A stretch of DNA of 64,000 bases from Prostheceraeus crozeri. Its lineage: Eukaryota > Platyhelminthes > Polycladida > Euryleptidae. Made by a program: the position numbers and the translations under genes. The notes under the pieces are model-generated. The model was given only the letters and a program-made list of their open reading frames with translations. It was not told the DNA's origin and did not search any database. Numbering within the stretch: position 1 is the first letter of the stretch; the number at the start of each line of letters is the position of its first letter. The stretch lies in assembly GCA_907163375.1 (NCBI GenBank), contig CAJQUW010005215.1, forward strand, positions 40,468 to 104,467. The letters are read 5' to 3'. Shown here in pieces: positions 23,001 through 33,991 of this stretch.

Positions 23001-24465
23001 AGGATTAAAACATACTGGTGTTAAACTTAAATATTATAAAGAAAGTTCTTATGATAAATTATTATTTTTGGAATCTGGAATTAGAGGTGGTGTTTAATCT
23101 GTCCTAGGTAATAGATATGTTAAATGTTGTAATAAGAAAGTAAATCCTGATGATTACGATTATTTAAAAATTTTAAATCCAGAAGAGAAAGATCGATTTA
23201 TAAAATTGTTTAATCAAAAATAGAAGGACGTATATCAAATGAAGAGAGTCAAGCAGCAGTTGATGTTACATTATGATTTTAGTAGCTTATATTTTTCTTG
23301 CATGATACAAGAATTACCAACAGGTGAAATGGAATGGAGCACCATTCTTGAATACGAACCTACATTAGATGGGGAAAATAATTATGGTAATATATATGAA
23401 GTTGATTTAGCAGACCCTGATTATATAAAAGGCGCAACAAAATATTATCCTTTCTGTCCCGAAAACAAAATTCCCAATAAAGAAGATTTTTCAGATTATC
23501 AAAAATCTTTAAGTCCTAAGAAATACAGGCCAACAAAAAAACTTATGTTAACACAAAGTAATAAAGGAAAGTATGTTGTTGAAGGAAGAATGCTAGATTG
23601 GTATTTAGATCATGGAATGATTCTTTTTAAAATTCACCGGAAACTAGTGTATAGAAAATCTAGGTGGTTAAAAGATTATGTAGAGTTCAATATTGAAAAA
23701 CGTAAAATAGCTAAAAGAAATAAAGATGATTTTGGAAACGTGTTCTTCAAATTAATGAATAATGCATTTTATGGTAAGACTTTAGAAAATGTGCGTAATA
23801 GACAAAATATTGAAATAGTTTATGATAGAGCTAGGTTTCAAAATTTAACAAGGAAACCTACATATAAAAGAACTACTAGATTTAGTGATGAACTATGTGC
23901 AGTGCATCTAAGACGAAGCATTATAAAACATGATAAGTTTAATTTTATAGGATTCACTATATTAGAATTAGCTTAACTATTTATGCATACATTTATATAT
24001 GATTATTTAGCACCTGCTTATGGCGAAAACTATAAATTACACTTTACAGATACAGATAGCGTTTTCTTAGAATTAACAATACCGTATAATCCTTCTGATT
24101 TATGTAAAGTAAATGATGAACTAGAAGGAAATGAAGCGTACATAAATGAAGCTGTATTTTTAAAAGCGAAATGTTATTGTTTTAATACAAAGTCTAACAC
24201 AAATTCTAACACAAATTCAAAAACATCTAAAACATTAAAAGGAATTTCAAAGGCATCAGTAGCTAACCAAATAACATTTCAAGATTATAAGAATGCATTA
24301 TTTAATAATGAAATAAAAACAGCATGTAATTATAGACTTAATTCAAAGAAACATAAAATGTATTTAAAAGAGGAACATGAATTAGCACTAGATCCATTTG
24401 ATGATAAAAGAAAAATTTTACTTGATGTAATAACTACTTTACCTTTTAAATTTTCTAATTTTTAA
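20037..24465 (+). pseudogene. Family B DNA polymerase, type I with N-terminal zinc finger (E1), broken
   Basis: Successive frames encode a protein-primed-type polymerase. It opens with a C2H2 finger (FYCALCKRQLQTKRSYQSHL from about 20046), then an ESGWRF block after a frameshift near 20665, and a Gln-rich expansion (21340-21760). A second finger near 21860 is followed by the exonuclease block YCDFEAYN (near 22025), HDHLNGLYRGEAH near 22345, NGSKYDFHL near 22445, STPGLTWL near 22980, motif A YDFSSLYF near 23275, motif B KLMNNAFYGKT near 23750 and motif C FTDTDSVF near 24047. Stops and frameshifts occur at several places (20672, 21522-21745, 22198, 23097, 23220 and 23976). It runs opposite to its E2 counterpart and is not similar to it. 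Confidence 0.88.
21340..21760 (+). repeat. Gln/Tyr-Gln codon repeat expansion in the E1 polymerase
   Basis: Units such as TATCAACAAGAATATCAACA recur, coding QQEYQQ-type repeats, and continue past a frame break towards 21760. Most polymerases of this type have no such Gln-rich insert, so it looks like a microsatellite-like expansion between the N-terminal region and the second zinc finger. Confidence 0.7.
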
Positions 24466-24546
24466 ATTTCTAAAGATTAAGAAAAGAATAAATTATTCGA
24501 TCACTCCGAGAAAATATTTTCTATCGACTTTCAGTCGGGGCGAAGC
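24466..24546. other. Convergent gene gap with GC-rich hairpin (E1)
   Basis: Only 81 bp separate the convergent polymerase and ATPase stop codons. It contains GACTTTCAGTC, an imperfect palindrome, next to GGGGCGAAGC, a decayed form of the hairpins expanded in E2 at 43500-43545. It may serve as a bidirectional 3'-end signal. Homology with E2 ends near 24480, marking one edge of the exchanged polymerase block. Confidence 0.6.
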
Positions 24547-25322
24547 TTAGTCAGAGAACAATTGTTCGATAACTCTATCATGTATTTTTTTATCAATATT
24601 AATTGTAATGAAGCCATAATTTTCTGACCAAGCATTATTACACGAATGCTTAAATTCATCTTTATCTCTTATACATAAATCTCTTAACAAATCACATAAA
24701 TTTCTTGCATTTATTTCAAACAGTATAAATATATTTGCATTCTTTCTAATAACACTTCCATCCAATGAATACATACTTTGTGTTAAATAAAAAACACTAC
24801 AGTTGTTAAGTCTACCTCCTGTAAAATAATTTCTCTGAACTGACTGATTTCTATCATTAACACAATCATCAAAAATTACACAATGTTTCATTCTTTTATC
24901 TAATTTACAAGGATCTTTTATATTATCAATGTCATCTATTAATTGTATCGTTATGTGGTTATTTTTATTAGATTGTACTAATTGTTTATTTTTCGCTGCT
25001 TCTTCACACCACGAACTTATTTCCTCTTCATATTCAGATTTTTCATATTCTTTGAATAATGAAGCAATTGCTATTTTTTAAGATTATTTTCAAATCCATA
25101 TTTTAAAAATTGATAAGCAGGTTGTTCTGCTGCTGTTGTATAAATTATAAGGTTGCTATAATCTAAAAAGTTTGGAGTAGTTAGAATTTTAAATAATAGA
25201 CATGTTTTAACACATCCTGATCTTCCACAAATAACTGATAAAGCTTTATTAGATAGATTACGGGGATGATTGAAATTAAGTTTTTTATTCAATGCTAGGT
25301 TTGTAGAAATTTCTTCACTCAT
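24547..25322 (-). pseudogene. Genome-packaging ATPase, FtsK/HerA type (E1), damaged
   Basis: About 258 codons. The P-loop reads GRSGCVKTCL, with Val in place of the invariant Gly found in E2 (GRSGCGKT). Walker B lies in HCVIFDDCVND near 24890. The frame from 25322 stops at 25071 in an A-run and a second frame resumes upstream of 24891. In Polintons this ATPase is presumed to package DNA into the capsid. The P-loop substitution and frame break make this copy non-functional. It is transcribed in the same direction as the penton-like gene upstream, 39 bp away. Confidence 0.88.
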
Positions 25323-25361
25323 TTTTAATAAAATAATTTTTATTTTTTAAGAAGAAGAAAA

Positions 25362-26154
25362 TTAAACTTCTCTAACCAAAAGATCTATCATAATCTCTTC
25401 ACCTCTAAAATTTATTTCTTGTCCTTTCTCATCCGTTATTCTAATGTTAATACTGTTAATAGTTTTTCTTGTAATAGGGAAATATATTAATGTTTGCGGA
25501 ATTACATTTAATCTATAACCAATGGGTATAGTAAAAGCTGGAAAACTGAATATTAAATTTGACAATTTACCATTAATATATCCTCCTTCAATTATGTCAC
25601 AATGTACAACAATTGAATTTATTTCAGTTATTTTAGGAATCTTCTCACCTAAATGATTACCTTGACTATAGGTTTGTTTATTAAATCCTAATAGTTTTGA
25701 CAATGATCTATCATGATTAAAATCAACTTGATGATTTTCGTCTAAAGTAAGAGAAAATTTATCAACTGCTGTTCAACTGCGAAATGTAATTGTTTCTTAT
25801 CTTTAAATGATATACCTAAATGTCTCTTAATTTCATTTGATATTGATTCAACTTCGTAAGAACCAGGAAGAAAAGTTGGTACTTTCCACGTTTTGCCTTT
25901 ATCAGTAGAATATCCAAATTGATCATTCACATCTTTTATAACTTTTTGAATAGTGTTAAATGTGGAGAAACTAGTTAATGCAATTTGATAATTTTTATTA
26001 TTTCCAAATGTAAAATGGATTCTAAATTACAAGTACATGTATGTGATGAAGTAGTTGTTATAATTTTTAACGTCGTGCTAAATTTTGATGAACCCAAAAT
26101 CTCTGTTAGATTTTCTAAATGATTGTTAATTTTTTCTAAATCTACTCAACACAT
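25362..26154 (-). pseudogene. Penton-like minor capsid protein (E1), broken
   Basis: The first ATG of the shared gene is at 26154 and codon 3 is TGA. The frame is open in pieces (25930-25742, 25703-25362). The C-terminus has the family signature of an I-N-I-R-I-T-D-E-K-G stretch followed by a GEEIMIDLLVREV ending, typical of the single-jelly-roll minor capsid (penton) proteins of Polintons, which form the capsid vertices. A break lies near 25780. The equivalent E2 gene is 41859-42647. Confidence 0.82.
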
Positions 26155-26209
26155 TTTTTAGATAAAAATTTTAAATAAACATTTTTTATTAAATATTTTT
26201 TTATAAAAA

Positions 26210-27020
26210 TTAAAAGCAACATATTTCAGCTATACTTTTATAATCCTCTTCATTTATATTCTTCTTTTCTAATAGTCTTTTTAATATAGCATGAATTTCA
26301 TTGAAACTAGAATTATGTCCTTTTATTTCAGATATTAAAATATTTAATCTATTTAGTAATTCTTGTGGATCATCTGGTAAAAATATAGTTGTTTCTGTTT
26401 TAAAACCTTTTCCTACTTTAGGTGCCGTTGGTAATAAATTTTCTAATTGTTTACAACGTCCAAGAGATTTCACTGCACCAACGCTAACTAACAGAGCTTT
26501 ATATTTTATAAGATCTTCTACGGCATATTTTTTTAAATCTGCTCCTCTCAAAAGATCAACAAAATTTCTATTTAAACTAATAGGTGATTTATCTGGTGAA
26601 AAAATTAAACCCCGTAAAGGTTGTGGAAATATTTTTTTCCGCCAAGATAAAATCTTGCAAATAATTTTTTATCTAAAAAGAAAGTAGAATGTTCAAATAA
26701 CATAGATTTTGGTAATTTTTTTCTATATTTGCTTCTAACAATCCATAATCATCTAATAATATTTTAAGTACTGGATCTGTTATATTTACTTGGTTATCCT
26801 GATTAGCAAGTTCTTTCTCAAGAGATTTAAATGGTTCAATAGTTTTTTCAAAATCAGTTTTTACTTGTTCGGCTTGGCGCATTTTTTCAAACATATCAGA
26901 TTGAATACCAGCTTTTGTCATTCTATGCTGAGTATGATTTTCTTTCATAATATTTTTTTGCTTTATTAACTCATCTAATTGTTGAATTCTTTTTTTATTA
27001 TCAGCTTTAATTTTATCCAT
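26210..27020 (-). pseudogene. Conserved Polinton protein of unknown function (E1), broken
   Basis: Matches the roughly 270-residue E2 protein at 40941-41765. The start at 27020 follows the conserved TTTTAAAAATG context, although E1 is open upstream to 27116. The N-terminal half is Lys/Gln-rich and probably helical. A segment with PQPFRGLIFSPDKSPF lies near 26635, and a C-terminal leucine-rich helical part includes LPDDPQELLNRLNILI. A frameshift lies near 26680. Function is unknown; its location next to the penton gene suggests a virion protein. Confidence 0.6.
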
Positions 27021-27157
27021 TTTTAAAATATAATATTTGAATTTTGTGGTAACATTGGAATACAACAAAAACATTTTACTGAACAAATTATTTTTTATTG
27101 CTTTGTCGTCTGACATCCTTTCGTCTAAAGTTTTGTTTAATAAAGTTTTTAGTTCTT

Positions 27158-27793
27158 CTAAAAAAAATTATCATTTTCTTCATTAGAAATTTCACCAACC
27201 TGTTTATTCTTGTCATTAACTTGTGTCTGTGATTGAATTGATATTTTACTAGCTTCATTAGCTATTTGATCAAATTTTTCAATCTCATCTAACGTGATAA
27301 CATTATCATCACATACTCTTTGAAAGTAACAATGCAGTTTATCATAAACTTCTTTAACGTGAGAATATTTATTTTTTAATGATTTTCGTTTCTTAGTAAT
27401 TAAAGATTTATCTGACATTGTAACAAGTGAAGCTGTAAAAACACCCGTACCTGTTAAAGCTGTAGCAACTACTGGAATTACTAAAACACCCGAAGTTATT
27501 ATAATTATGAATACCCCTAAACTTAATGTTATAAATATTCCGATTCCTTGTGTTGCATTCTTAACTTTAGACCATCTCTTTCTTAATTTATCATAATGAT
27601 CTAATCTTAATAATAATGGAGATTCCTTATCTTTCATATACCTAACTCTATCTTTGTGCTTTTCTTTATTCAATTTTTCAATGTCCATTTCACTTGTTTT
27701 TAATTGTGATAACGAAGGATATATTCTCGTCGTCGTCGTCCCCGTCGAAGTTTCTTCCATATTTGAAGTTTCTTCCACTTTTGAGGTTTCCAT
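27158..27793 (-). CDS. Two-helix membrane protein (E1)
   Basis: A 211-residue open frame without stops. It has a Thr/Glu-rich N-terminus (about 1-30), a basic segment, two adjacent hydrophobic helices (about 80-130, with GIFITLSLGVFIIII and VLVIPVVATALTGTG) and a charged helical C-terminus. The family is not recognised. Conserved in both elements next to the terminus, its first codons lie within the inverted repeat, so the other end carries a truncated start. Start context TTATTAAAAAATG. Confidence 0.7.
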   Translation of the reverse strand: METSKVEETSNMEETSTGTTTTRIYPSLSQLKTSEMDIEKLNKEKHKDRVRYMKDKESPLLLRLDHYDKLRKRWSKVKNATQGIGIFITLSLGVFIIIITSGVLVIPVVATALTGTGVFTASLVTMSDKSLITKKRKSLKNKYSHVKEVYDKLHCYFQRVCDDNVITLDEIEKFDQIANEASKISIQSQTQVNDKNKQVGEISNEENDNFF

Positions 27794-28289
27794 TTTTTAA
27801 TAAATATTCTGATATTTTTTGGTCTATGTGAAAAGACTACGTAAATTTTTGGACTACGTGAAATTTTGAGACAACTTAAATTTTCGACCACGTGCTATTT
27901 TGAGACAACTTAAATTTTCGACTACGTGAAACTTTTAAAACCTCTTTTCAGTATAAGAAAAAATCCCAACGATCTTAAAACTGTTTTTTTTTTATTTTAT
28001 CCTTAAAATTATTTTTATTTATGAAACTCTTTTTCAGTGTATGAAATATTTCCTATACTCATTCTGGAGGTATCCTATTTTCTTTTTAGTTGTCCTGAAT
28101 CGGTCATATATTCATTTTTTTGTATTTTTGGGGTACCTTATTTTTTTTTGCTTGTCCTGGACCGGTCATATATTCATTTTTTTCTCTTTAGTTGTCCTGA
28201 ATCGGTCATATATTCATTTTTTTGCATTTTTGGGTACCTTATTTTTTTCTATTTTTTGTTTGTCCTAGAACGGTCTTATATACATTACT
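27543..28289 (-). repeat. E1 right terminal inverted repeat
   Basis: The inverted counterpart of 11526-12135, ending CATTACT before the target duplication. It is longer than the left copy because of an internal tandem duplication: the motif TGTCCTGAATCGGTCATA or a variant occurs at 28091, 28153, 28193 and 28261. An ACGTGAAATTTTGAGACAAC-type subterminal repeat lies at 27850-27930. Confidence 0.9.
28091..28278 (-). repeat. Terminal iterons TGTCCTRRAWCGGTCWTA (E1, right end)
   Basis: Four 18-bp copies begin at 28091, 28153, 28193 and 28261. The left end has two copies in inverse orientation. The same core (TGTCCTGGAACGGTCATG) is iterated in the E2 termini, although the sequence between copies differs. 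Repeated, orientation-specific motifs at both ends suggest binding sites for integrase or replication proteins. Confidence 0.8.
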
Positions 28290-28295
28290 AATACC
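28290..28295. repeat. Target-site duplication of E1, right copy (AATACC)
   Basis: Identical to 11520-11525. With the element removed and one copy kept, the flanking LINE reading continues through the RPIS block of the reverse transcriptase. Confidence 0.95.
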
Positions 28296-28480
28296 TTGTG
28301 AAATTGGTCTTAGTCGTGTCAACTGAACAGGCTTTTCTTTTGGGATCGGACTTATTGTCAACTTTTCCACTCAGATGGGATGCTTCTTTGATCAATACAA
28401 GATTGAAATATGTGAGTTAAAGGAACATTTATTGATGAGGCTAAACGCTTGTATACAAATGCAGAAATATTTGGATCACC
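28296..28480 (-). pseudogene. LINE reverse transcriptase, 5' part, right of E1
   Basis: On the minus strand this reads IPSEWK and, after a frameshift, PIPKEKPVQ and RLRPIS, the standard fingers-domain order of non-LTR reverse transcriptases. It continues across the E1 insertion into the fragment ending at 11525, where FEKVLL follows. The upstream limit is unclear. Confidence 0.7.
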
Positions 28481-28499
28481 AGAGAATTAATTGGTCTTG

Positions 28500-28882
28500 A
28501 AACCCCAAAGCGGTCTCAAAACCAGTGAGTGACTCGGATAAAATAAACCAGTGACATTGCAGTAAAGCGCATCTTTCTTTCAAATTCTTTAGGATTCACT
28601 CATAAAAGCTGTTTAGCAGGATTGACGGTCACTTATTCTACATTCATTTAAGCATGCTGATGACCACGACTTCTGTTACTCGGGCTATTGTGTGCCGCGA
28701 ACCTTCAGGGCACCTGCAGGCCTGGTGATTTTGATGTTCTGATGAGCCACTCGTTCAGTGAATTACTGCACTTGGCAATTGGCGTAGCTTTTTCCAATAG
28801 CACCGGCTTTTACCAACTCGGTCGTCGCTTTCCATGGACAGCAACTCGAAATTTGAATTCCACTTTATTCAAGTATTCCATG
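28500..28882. other. Spacer between LINE fragment and Tc1 element
   Basis: A short open frame at 28688-28924 crosses the left end of the Tc1 element and shows no domain. I see nothing further; the stretch may be more decayed LINE sequence. Confidence 0.4.
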
Positions 28883-28884
28883 TA

Positions 28885-30458
28885 TACTGCCCGTCAAAAG
28901 TCTTTGCACCCCTCAGAAAAATAGCGTTTTCAATGTTTTCATACTTTATTACGTGTATATAATAGCTTTCAGAGGTAGAAGTCGTGAATGTGGACAGATT
29001 TGTCCAACTTTAGTTACTGCAATATGTGTGGATCGCCTATAATTTCTTCACAAAAAATGTAATAAGAGAATAAAAAACTGCGAAATGCTACCAATTTCCA
29101 TTTTAATAGAAATGAAACGTAACATACAAGCATACTGATACTGAACATATTTACAATTATATATATTTTACACAACAAACTCTGTATAATGTCATCAGTA
29201 CCTAGTGGCACTGCCTTGAGCTGCGATCACACTGTCGCAGCGTGAACGCATCGAACGAATGATACGACGAATGGAGTTCTGAGGAATACTGCACCATTCA
29301 TCTTTCAGAGCAGATTTCAGATCAGCAATATTTCGAATTTGTCGCTTTGAGATTCGCCTACCAAGCTCGTCCCACACATGTTCAATAGGATTGAGGTCGG
29401 GACTGCGACTCGGCCACTCCATGTGAGTGTAGTCATGATTCTCGAGGTGGAGTGTCTCAAGAAGACGGCAGCGATGGGGTCGAGCATTATCGTCCTGTAG
29501 AAGGAACCCTGGACCTATAACACTGAGTCCAAAAGGAGTACCAACGGTGGTCAAAATCTCACGGTACTTTTCACCGTTCACAGAACCGTTTGGCATCACA
29601 AGATCAGATTTGCCGTTCCAGGCGATAGCTGCCCAGACCATTACTGAACCACCACCAAAACCTCGCCGATCTTGGGTCTGTACTGCAGCGAAGTTTGCGT
29701 ACCGAGTATTTCTCTTTCTCCAAACCCTCAAGCGACCATCAGTACGACGGAGACAGAAAACACTTTCATCAGTGAAAATTACTTGACGCCATTCTTGAAG
29801 TGCCGACCATGAGCGATGCTGTCGTGCCCATTGCAAACGTGCAAGCTTATGACTATCGCTAAGTGGAAGAAATCTGAAAGGACGAAAGCTGTGAAGACAA
29901 GCATCATGTAGGCGTCTACTTATTGATGACTGGGACACTCGAACATTCCTCTCACGAAGAAGTCTCTGTAATTCTGGAATGCTTACAAACGGATTTGCTT
30001 CAGCTGTGGAAGTAATGAAAGAACAGGAGTCTTCAGCAAGAACTGAAGGTCTGCCGGATCTGTTTCTGTCTTTCACTGAATGTGTCTCCCTATACCGTTT
30101 AATTTGATACCTAACGGTTGATTTTGGAACATTCAAATGACTGGCGATTCGATTGTAAGACCACTTAGCATCAATACTGAGTGTGACAATACGCCACCGC
30201 TTTTCTTCGCTCAATTCACGCGTCGCCATGATTGCTGACTACGTTTGTTGACGCTTGTCCGCACTTTTATTCTTACGACCGCTTGTCACTGAATGGTGTT
30301 CACAGCTAATTAACTCCGTGTCATGACCCAAATTGTTTTTATCTAAGTGAAGCATTATAAGACATTAAACTAGAGACATTCGCTAAGAATAAACTGCCAC
30401 TTAATTGGCTTGAAACTTCAAAAAATCTTAGGGGTGCAAAGACTTTTGACAGACAGTA
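28885..30458 (-). mobile_element. Tc1/mariner-type transposon with intact transposase frame
   Basis: A 1,574-bp element with inverted ends beginning TACTG, then Y-C-Y-GTCAAAAGTCTTTGCACCCCT (about 32 bp, two mismatches seen), flanked by the TA duplication at 28883-28884 and 30459-30460. It encodes one transposase on the minus strand. Ends and coding frame are both complete, so this copy could be recent. Confidence 0.93.
29195..30229 (-). CDS. Tc1-like DDE transposase, full-length frame
   Basis: 344 residues, the usual length for Tc1 transposases (about 340). The N-terminal paired-type helix-turn-helix region (about 1-110) includes SYNRIASHLNVPKSTVRYQI and a GRPS hinge. The catalytic triad is D154 in FTDESVF, D247 in QDDNARPH and E283 in SPDLNPIEHVWDELG. 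I count 35 residues between the second Asp and the Glu, so it fits the DD35E branch rather than the classical DD34E. It performs cut-and-paste transposition into TA sites. No stop or frameshift is seen. The start was chosen as the ATG preceding the conserved N-terminal helix, 229 bp inside the right end. Confidence 0.93.
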   Translation of the reverse strand: MATRELSEEKRWRIVTLSIDAKWSYNRIASHLNVPKSTVRYQIKRYRETHSVKDRNRSGRPSVLAEDSCSFITSTAEANPFVSIPELQRLLRERNVRVSQSSISRRLHDACLHSFRPFRFLPLSDSHKLARLQWARQHRSWSALQEWRQVIFTDESVFCLRRTDGRLRVWRKRNTRYANFAAVQTQDRRGFGGGSVMVWAAIAWNGKSDLVMPNGSVNGEKYREILTTVGTPFGLSVIGPGFLLQDDNARPHRCRLLETLHLENHDYTHMEWPSRSPDLNPIEHVWDELGRRISKRQIRNIADLKSALKDEWCSIPQNSIRRIIRSMRSRCDSVIAAQGSATRY

Positions 30459-30460
30459 TA

Positions 30461-32324
30461 TTTTAGGATCTGCGAGGCATTGATGGCGGATGACTTTGAT
30501 GAACGACACATTTTGATCAGTTATCAAATAAAGAAGTCATTGTTTCAAATGTTCCTGTCCGAGGCGACGAACGGGGTGGAAAACATGGTTTGTCTTGAAT
30601 CGGGACACTTTGCAATACTTACAAAAGAAGCAGAATCAAAGTGTAGCACCATGGAAGCGAATTTCCCACTCAACCCGTACACATGTATTGTTGGATATGA
30701 GTACTAAACACAGCTTGGCAAAATCAAATACTTACAACTCATTTAAATACAAATCAATCCAAAATGATGACAAATAATGCAGAATTCACAATTGAATTAA
30801 ATTTAAAGTCAACTATTTCAAATGTAAAACCATTTTAATTCAGCATGACGTTTCCGAATGTCTTCAAAATGACTATAGTTGGTCACAAAATCCTTTCTCT
30901 TACCATGGAAATGCTTGTAACTGCTCAGTCACTTGAAATATTATATAAAACGAATGTCCCTTACCGACAACTGCGCCTTCTGAAATGATTGTTTGTAAAT
31001 AGAACTTGAGATTTTCAACTACAGATGAGAATGACCTGTCCTTATTCTTGACTAATCAGGTTCGTATTTGCAATGCACTCTCTTATCTTACATGTTGACA
31101 TGAAAATGCAGAGAAATTGACATCAGCTGGCGAATTGGTGAACGAAAAGATGACAACAATTGAACAGACGTTATAACATGACTAGATCATTGCAGAAGCT
31201 CAGCATTGCTTCATGGAATCCATGTTGAACTTTCTTCAAAGAAAAACATTGGTCATGTCTTGATTCACAAGATCTTCCTAACCTCACTTCAAAGAGCTTT
31301 GTGCTGTTTTGTTGATGAATTTGTGACGTCACACAGCAACTTCTTGTCCACTGCTGTGACCACAGAATTTGATTGTTTAAATCCTTCAGTTTTCTAGACA
31401 TGTAGACCACTTTAAAATGGCATATAATGGAACCTAGTAAGTGGGCAAAAAGGAATTTCTAATACCCTACAGAGATAGGCAAAAAGTCGTGCGTCACTTG
31501 CGGATTGTTGATAACAAATTTTAAAAATTCTGATACTACTATGACTTGAGAATACATAGCTTTTGATAATTTCTCGTCTCAAATAACAATTTGCTACTTT
31601 AGCCTTGTCTGTTTGAAAGTTGAGGTCTGGAAATTGACGAAGAGCAAAAACTTATTTGAAGCTACAAAATTAAATGCATGTATAATATGAATCAGATGAT
31701 GAAAATGAAACACTTTGTGACCATTAGAAAGTACGAATAATGACCCCTTCTATCGTGGTAAAATCATTCAGATCTCATAGATATCTCACTGGACTACAAG
31801 CCTTATCATCTGTGCTTGTTTAACAAAATAGTTAACCGGATAAAATGTGAACTGTATGTAGGAATAATAAAGTCTATTCAAAAAGCTTTTATGGTTCTGA
31901 TTACTTTCACGAACAAGAGACTTTGTGAAATAAATGACATCAAATTTTTATAGGACATCAGCCGAGACCGCACTCTTGAAATATTTTATTTGGCTATCGA
32001 TTAGAAATGCAGAGTTCTTTGTAAGAGACATGCATAGGTGCATATTGCAGTCAACAGGAAACACATGTATTCCCAGGACTTTCATTGCTAGACCATATTT
32101 TTCTTGACATGTGGCATACGCTAGCAAAATCGTTTTGATAAGTTGCATCGAATGGCATTGATCAACTTATTTTTCGTGTTTCAGAAATAGTCATGACCGG
32201 AGAACAAAATCTTCATCGCTAGAAGAAGCTCCAGACGTTTCCGTGTACTAGTGAGCCCATCTTGGGTCGCGACTCCGACATTTGGAAGCACATTGGATGG
32301 ATTTTTCATGATCTTTTGTGAGGT
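30461..32324. other. Spacer without recognisable gene
   Basis: Only short overlapping open frames (up to about 80 codons) on both strands, with no recognisable domain, repeat array or RNA gene. Confidence 0.5.
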
Positions 32325-32328
32325 TTAA

Positions 32329-33721
32329 CCCTTTCGCTGCTGAGGCAAATTTCGTCTCATTCCCTCAGGTGCGGATGGTTAACTTACCATTTATAAAATC
32401 ACTCATCTTATCACCTAAAACCCATGTTCGATTGCAAATGACACATGTTCAACTTGTTTCTCTTCATTGCTTCCTCAACTCCTGTATGCGCCCCACCGCG
32501 ATCGCTGATGTTTTTTCTAATATCTGACATTCTCATTATCTCATTCTCTTGATAAGGTGTCACAAACAATTTTGAAGCCCCTCTTGCAGAAATCGTCTTC
32601 GCTACAACGTTTTCGCTCCTTATCAAATTGACGGTTGTTTTGTTCATTGGTTGAAAACTCAGGTCTATGTGATCATAAGGAAGCGATAATTTTTCCATTG
32701 GCCTCAAGATTATTTGACCAACACAATAATCAGTCGATCCACAGATGATTTATCAGGCTGAGAAGGAATAGTTTACTAGTATTATTATTATCCTTTAAGG
32801 TATTTATTAGTTATTTATTATCCTTAATAATTTTCTTTTACTTCGTCCTATATATGAACTGTCTCCTTTTTATCTTGTTTGTATGAATCCCCCCTACCCC
32901 ATTCATATGGGAGAAAGGGGTTGTTAAAATAAAAATAAAAAATAAACTTCTTCCACCACTGCTAATCAATGACATGAATGGAAGCCGAGAATTAGTACCA
33001 ATTGATTGAACTGGAAAACTGTAGAGATTTGCAGTGATAATGTCAGTTCATTTTTATGGGTTCATATTATTAATTTTCCTGGATACACCTACATGTATAT
33101 ACTCACAATTCACATTGCATTGCATTTTTCCTAATGAAGTAATGCTATGCTCTGTGTTACCATGTCTCTTGCATCCAGTCAAGTGAATTTTTCCATATTG
33201 TCGAAATGCAGCCCATCCTTTGTCGCATTATTTTATATGTTGATTTTTCACTTCCCTTTTCCTATACCTGCTTGCTGCATATTGAGATGTTTTTGTACAA
33301 GATTTTTACATTTCTATACTTTTTGAAAGCTGTTGTGCCTGTCAATATGAATTTTGAATCTGTGGTCAGTCTCTCTGGGATGATCAGTGCATTTTTGACC
33401 GAAGTGAATTACAACAATTTGAGTTCAATATCAAAATTCTTCACTCTTTCCGCCACTCACGAAGTTGAAATTCATTATCCATTTGAGCCATACTGTAGCC
33501 TATTAAATTATGTCACTCATCAATAAAATGATGATAAGAAGTGCAGTAATAGCAATTTAAAGTCAGGACGTATAAGCTCTGGTGCGTAAATGATGGATGA
33601 CCAATGCATGATCAAAAATAGAATTTCATCATCGATTATTTACATGACATTTTATTCATCCTTGGTCCGATAACCCAATTAAATGTGTGAAGGGACAAAA
33701 CTGCCTCAGCAGTGATGGGGC
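32329..33721. mobile_element. Candidate piggyBac-type non-autonomous element (TTAA-flanked)
   Basis: The left end reads TTAA then CCCTTTCGCTGCTGAGGC. The right end reads GCCTCAGCAGTGATGGGG then CTAA, an imperfect reverse complement with a one-base-changed TTAA. CCCTTT ends at TTAA sites are typical of piggyBac elements. No piggyBac transposase is recognisable inside; open frames at 32411-32707 and 33206-33526 have no known domain. A similar end in the same orientation as the right end occurs at 36541-36560, so the extent is uncertain. Confidence 0.5.
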
Positions 33722-33991
33722 TAATGCGTCGGCAGTCTCAAGAGCAGTTATGATAAGTAAAGCAAAGTACCTGTAATTTCGATAACATGTTATTCGTTTA
33801 TTGATTGAGTTGCATGTTTATATCATAGCACTTATATTTTCTGAAAAAATACTTAATTTTTCGAAATTTTTCCAAATTTTTGCGATAGAGAAAATATATC
33901 ATACATTTTTACAGTAAATCCTATAGGAATATTGAAACCTATATATAAGGTTTTATATACCAGTATATCCTATAGGTTGATAAAACGCATA

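Larger units (their letters stand above)
11526..28289. mobile_element. Polinton/Maverick element E1 (complete ends, genes decayed)
   Basis: A 16,764-bp element with terminal inverted repeats starting AGTAATGTATATAAGAC, flanked by the 6-bp duplication AATACC. It carries the Polinton core set: protein-primed-type family B polymerase, retroviral-type integrase, adenain-like protease, FtsK/HerA-type ATPase, double-jelly-roll-type major capsid protein and penton-like minor capsid protein. Left to right the order is protease(+), PLA2-integrase(-), basic peptide(-), Gly-rich(-), capsid(-), Ala/Lys-rich(-), fibre-like(-), clamp-like(+), polymerase(+), ATPase(-), penton(-), conserved protein(-), membrane protein(-). 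Many genes have substitution-type stops, so it is an old, inactive copy. It lies in a LINE. Confidence 0.95.

Noticed and set aside
29547..29786. Plus-strand frame in the Tc1 element
   Set aside because: Antisense shadow of the transposase.
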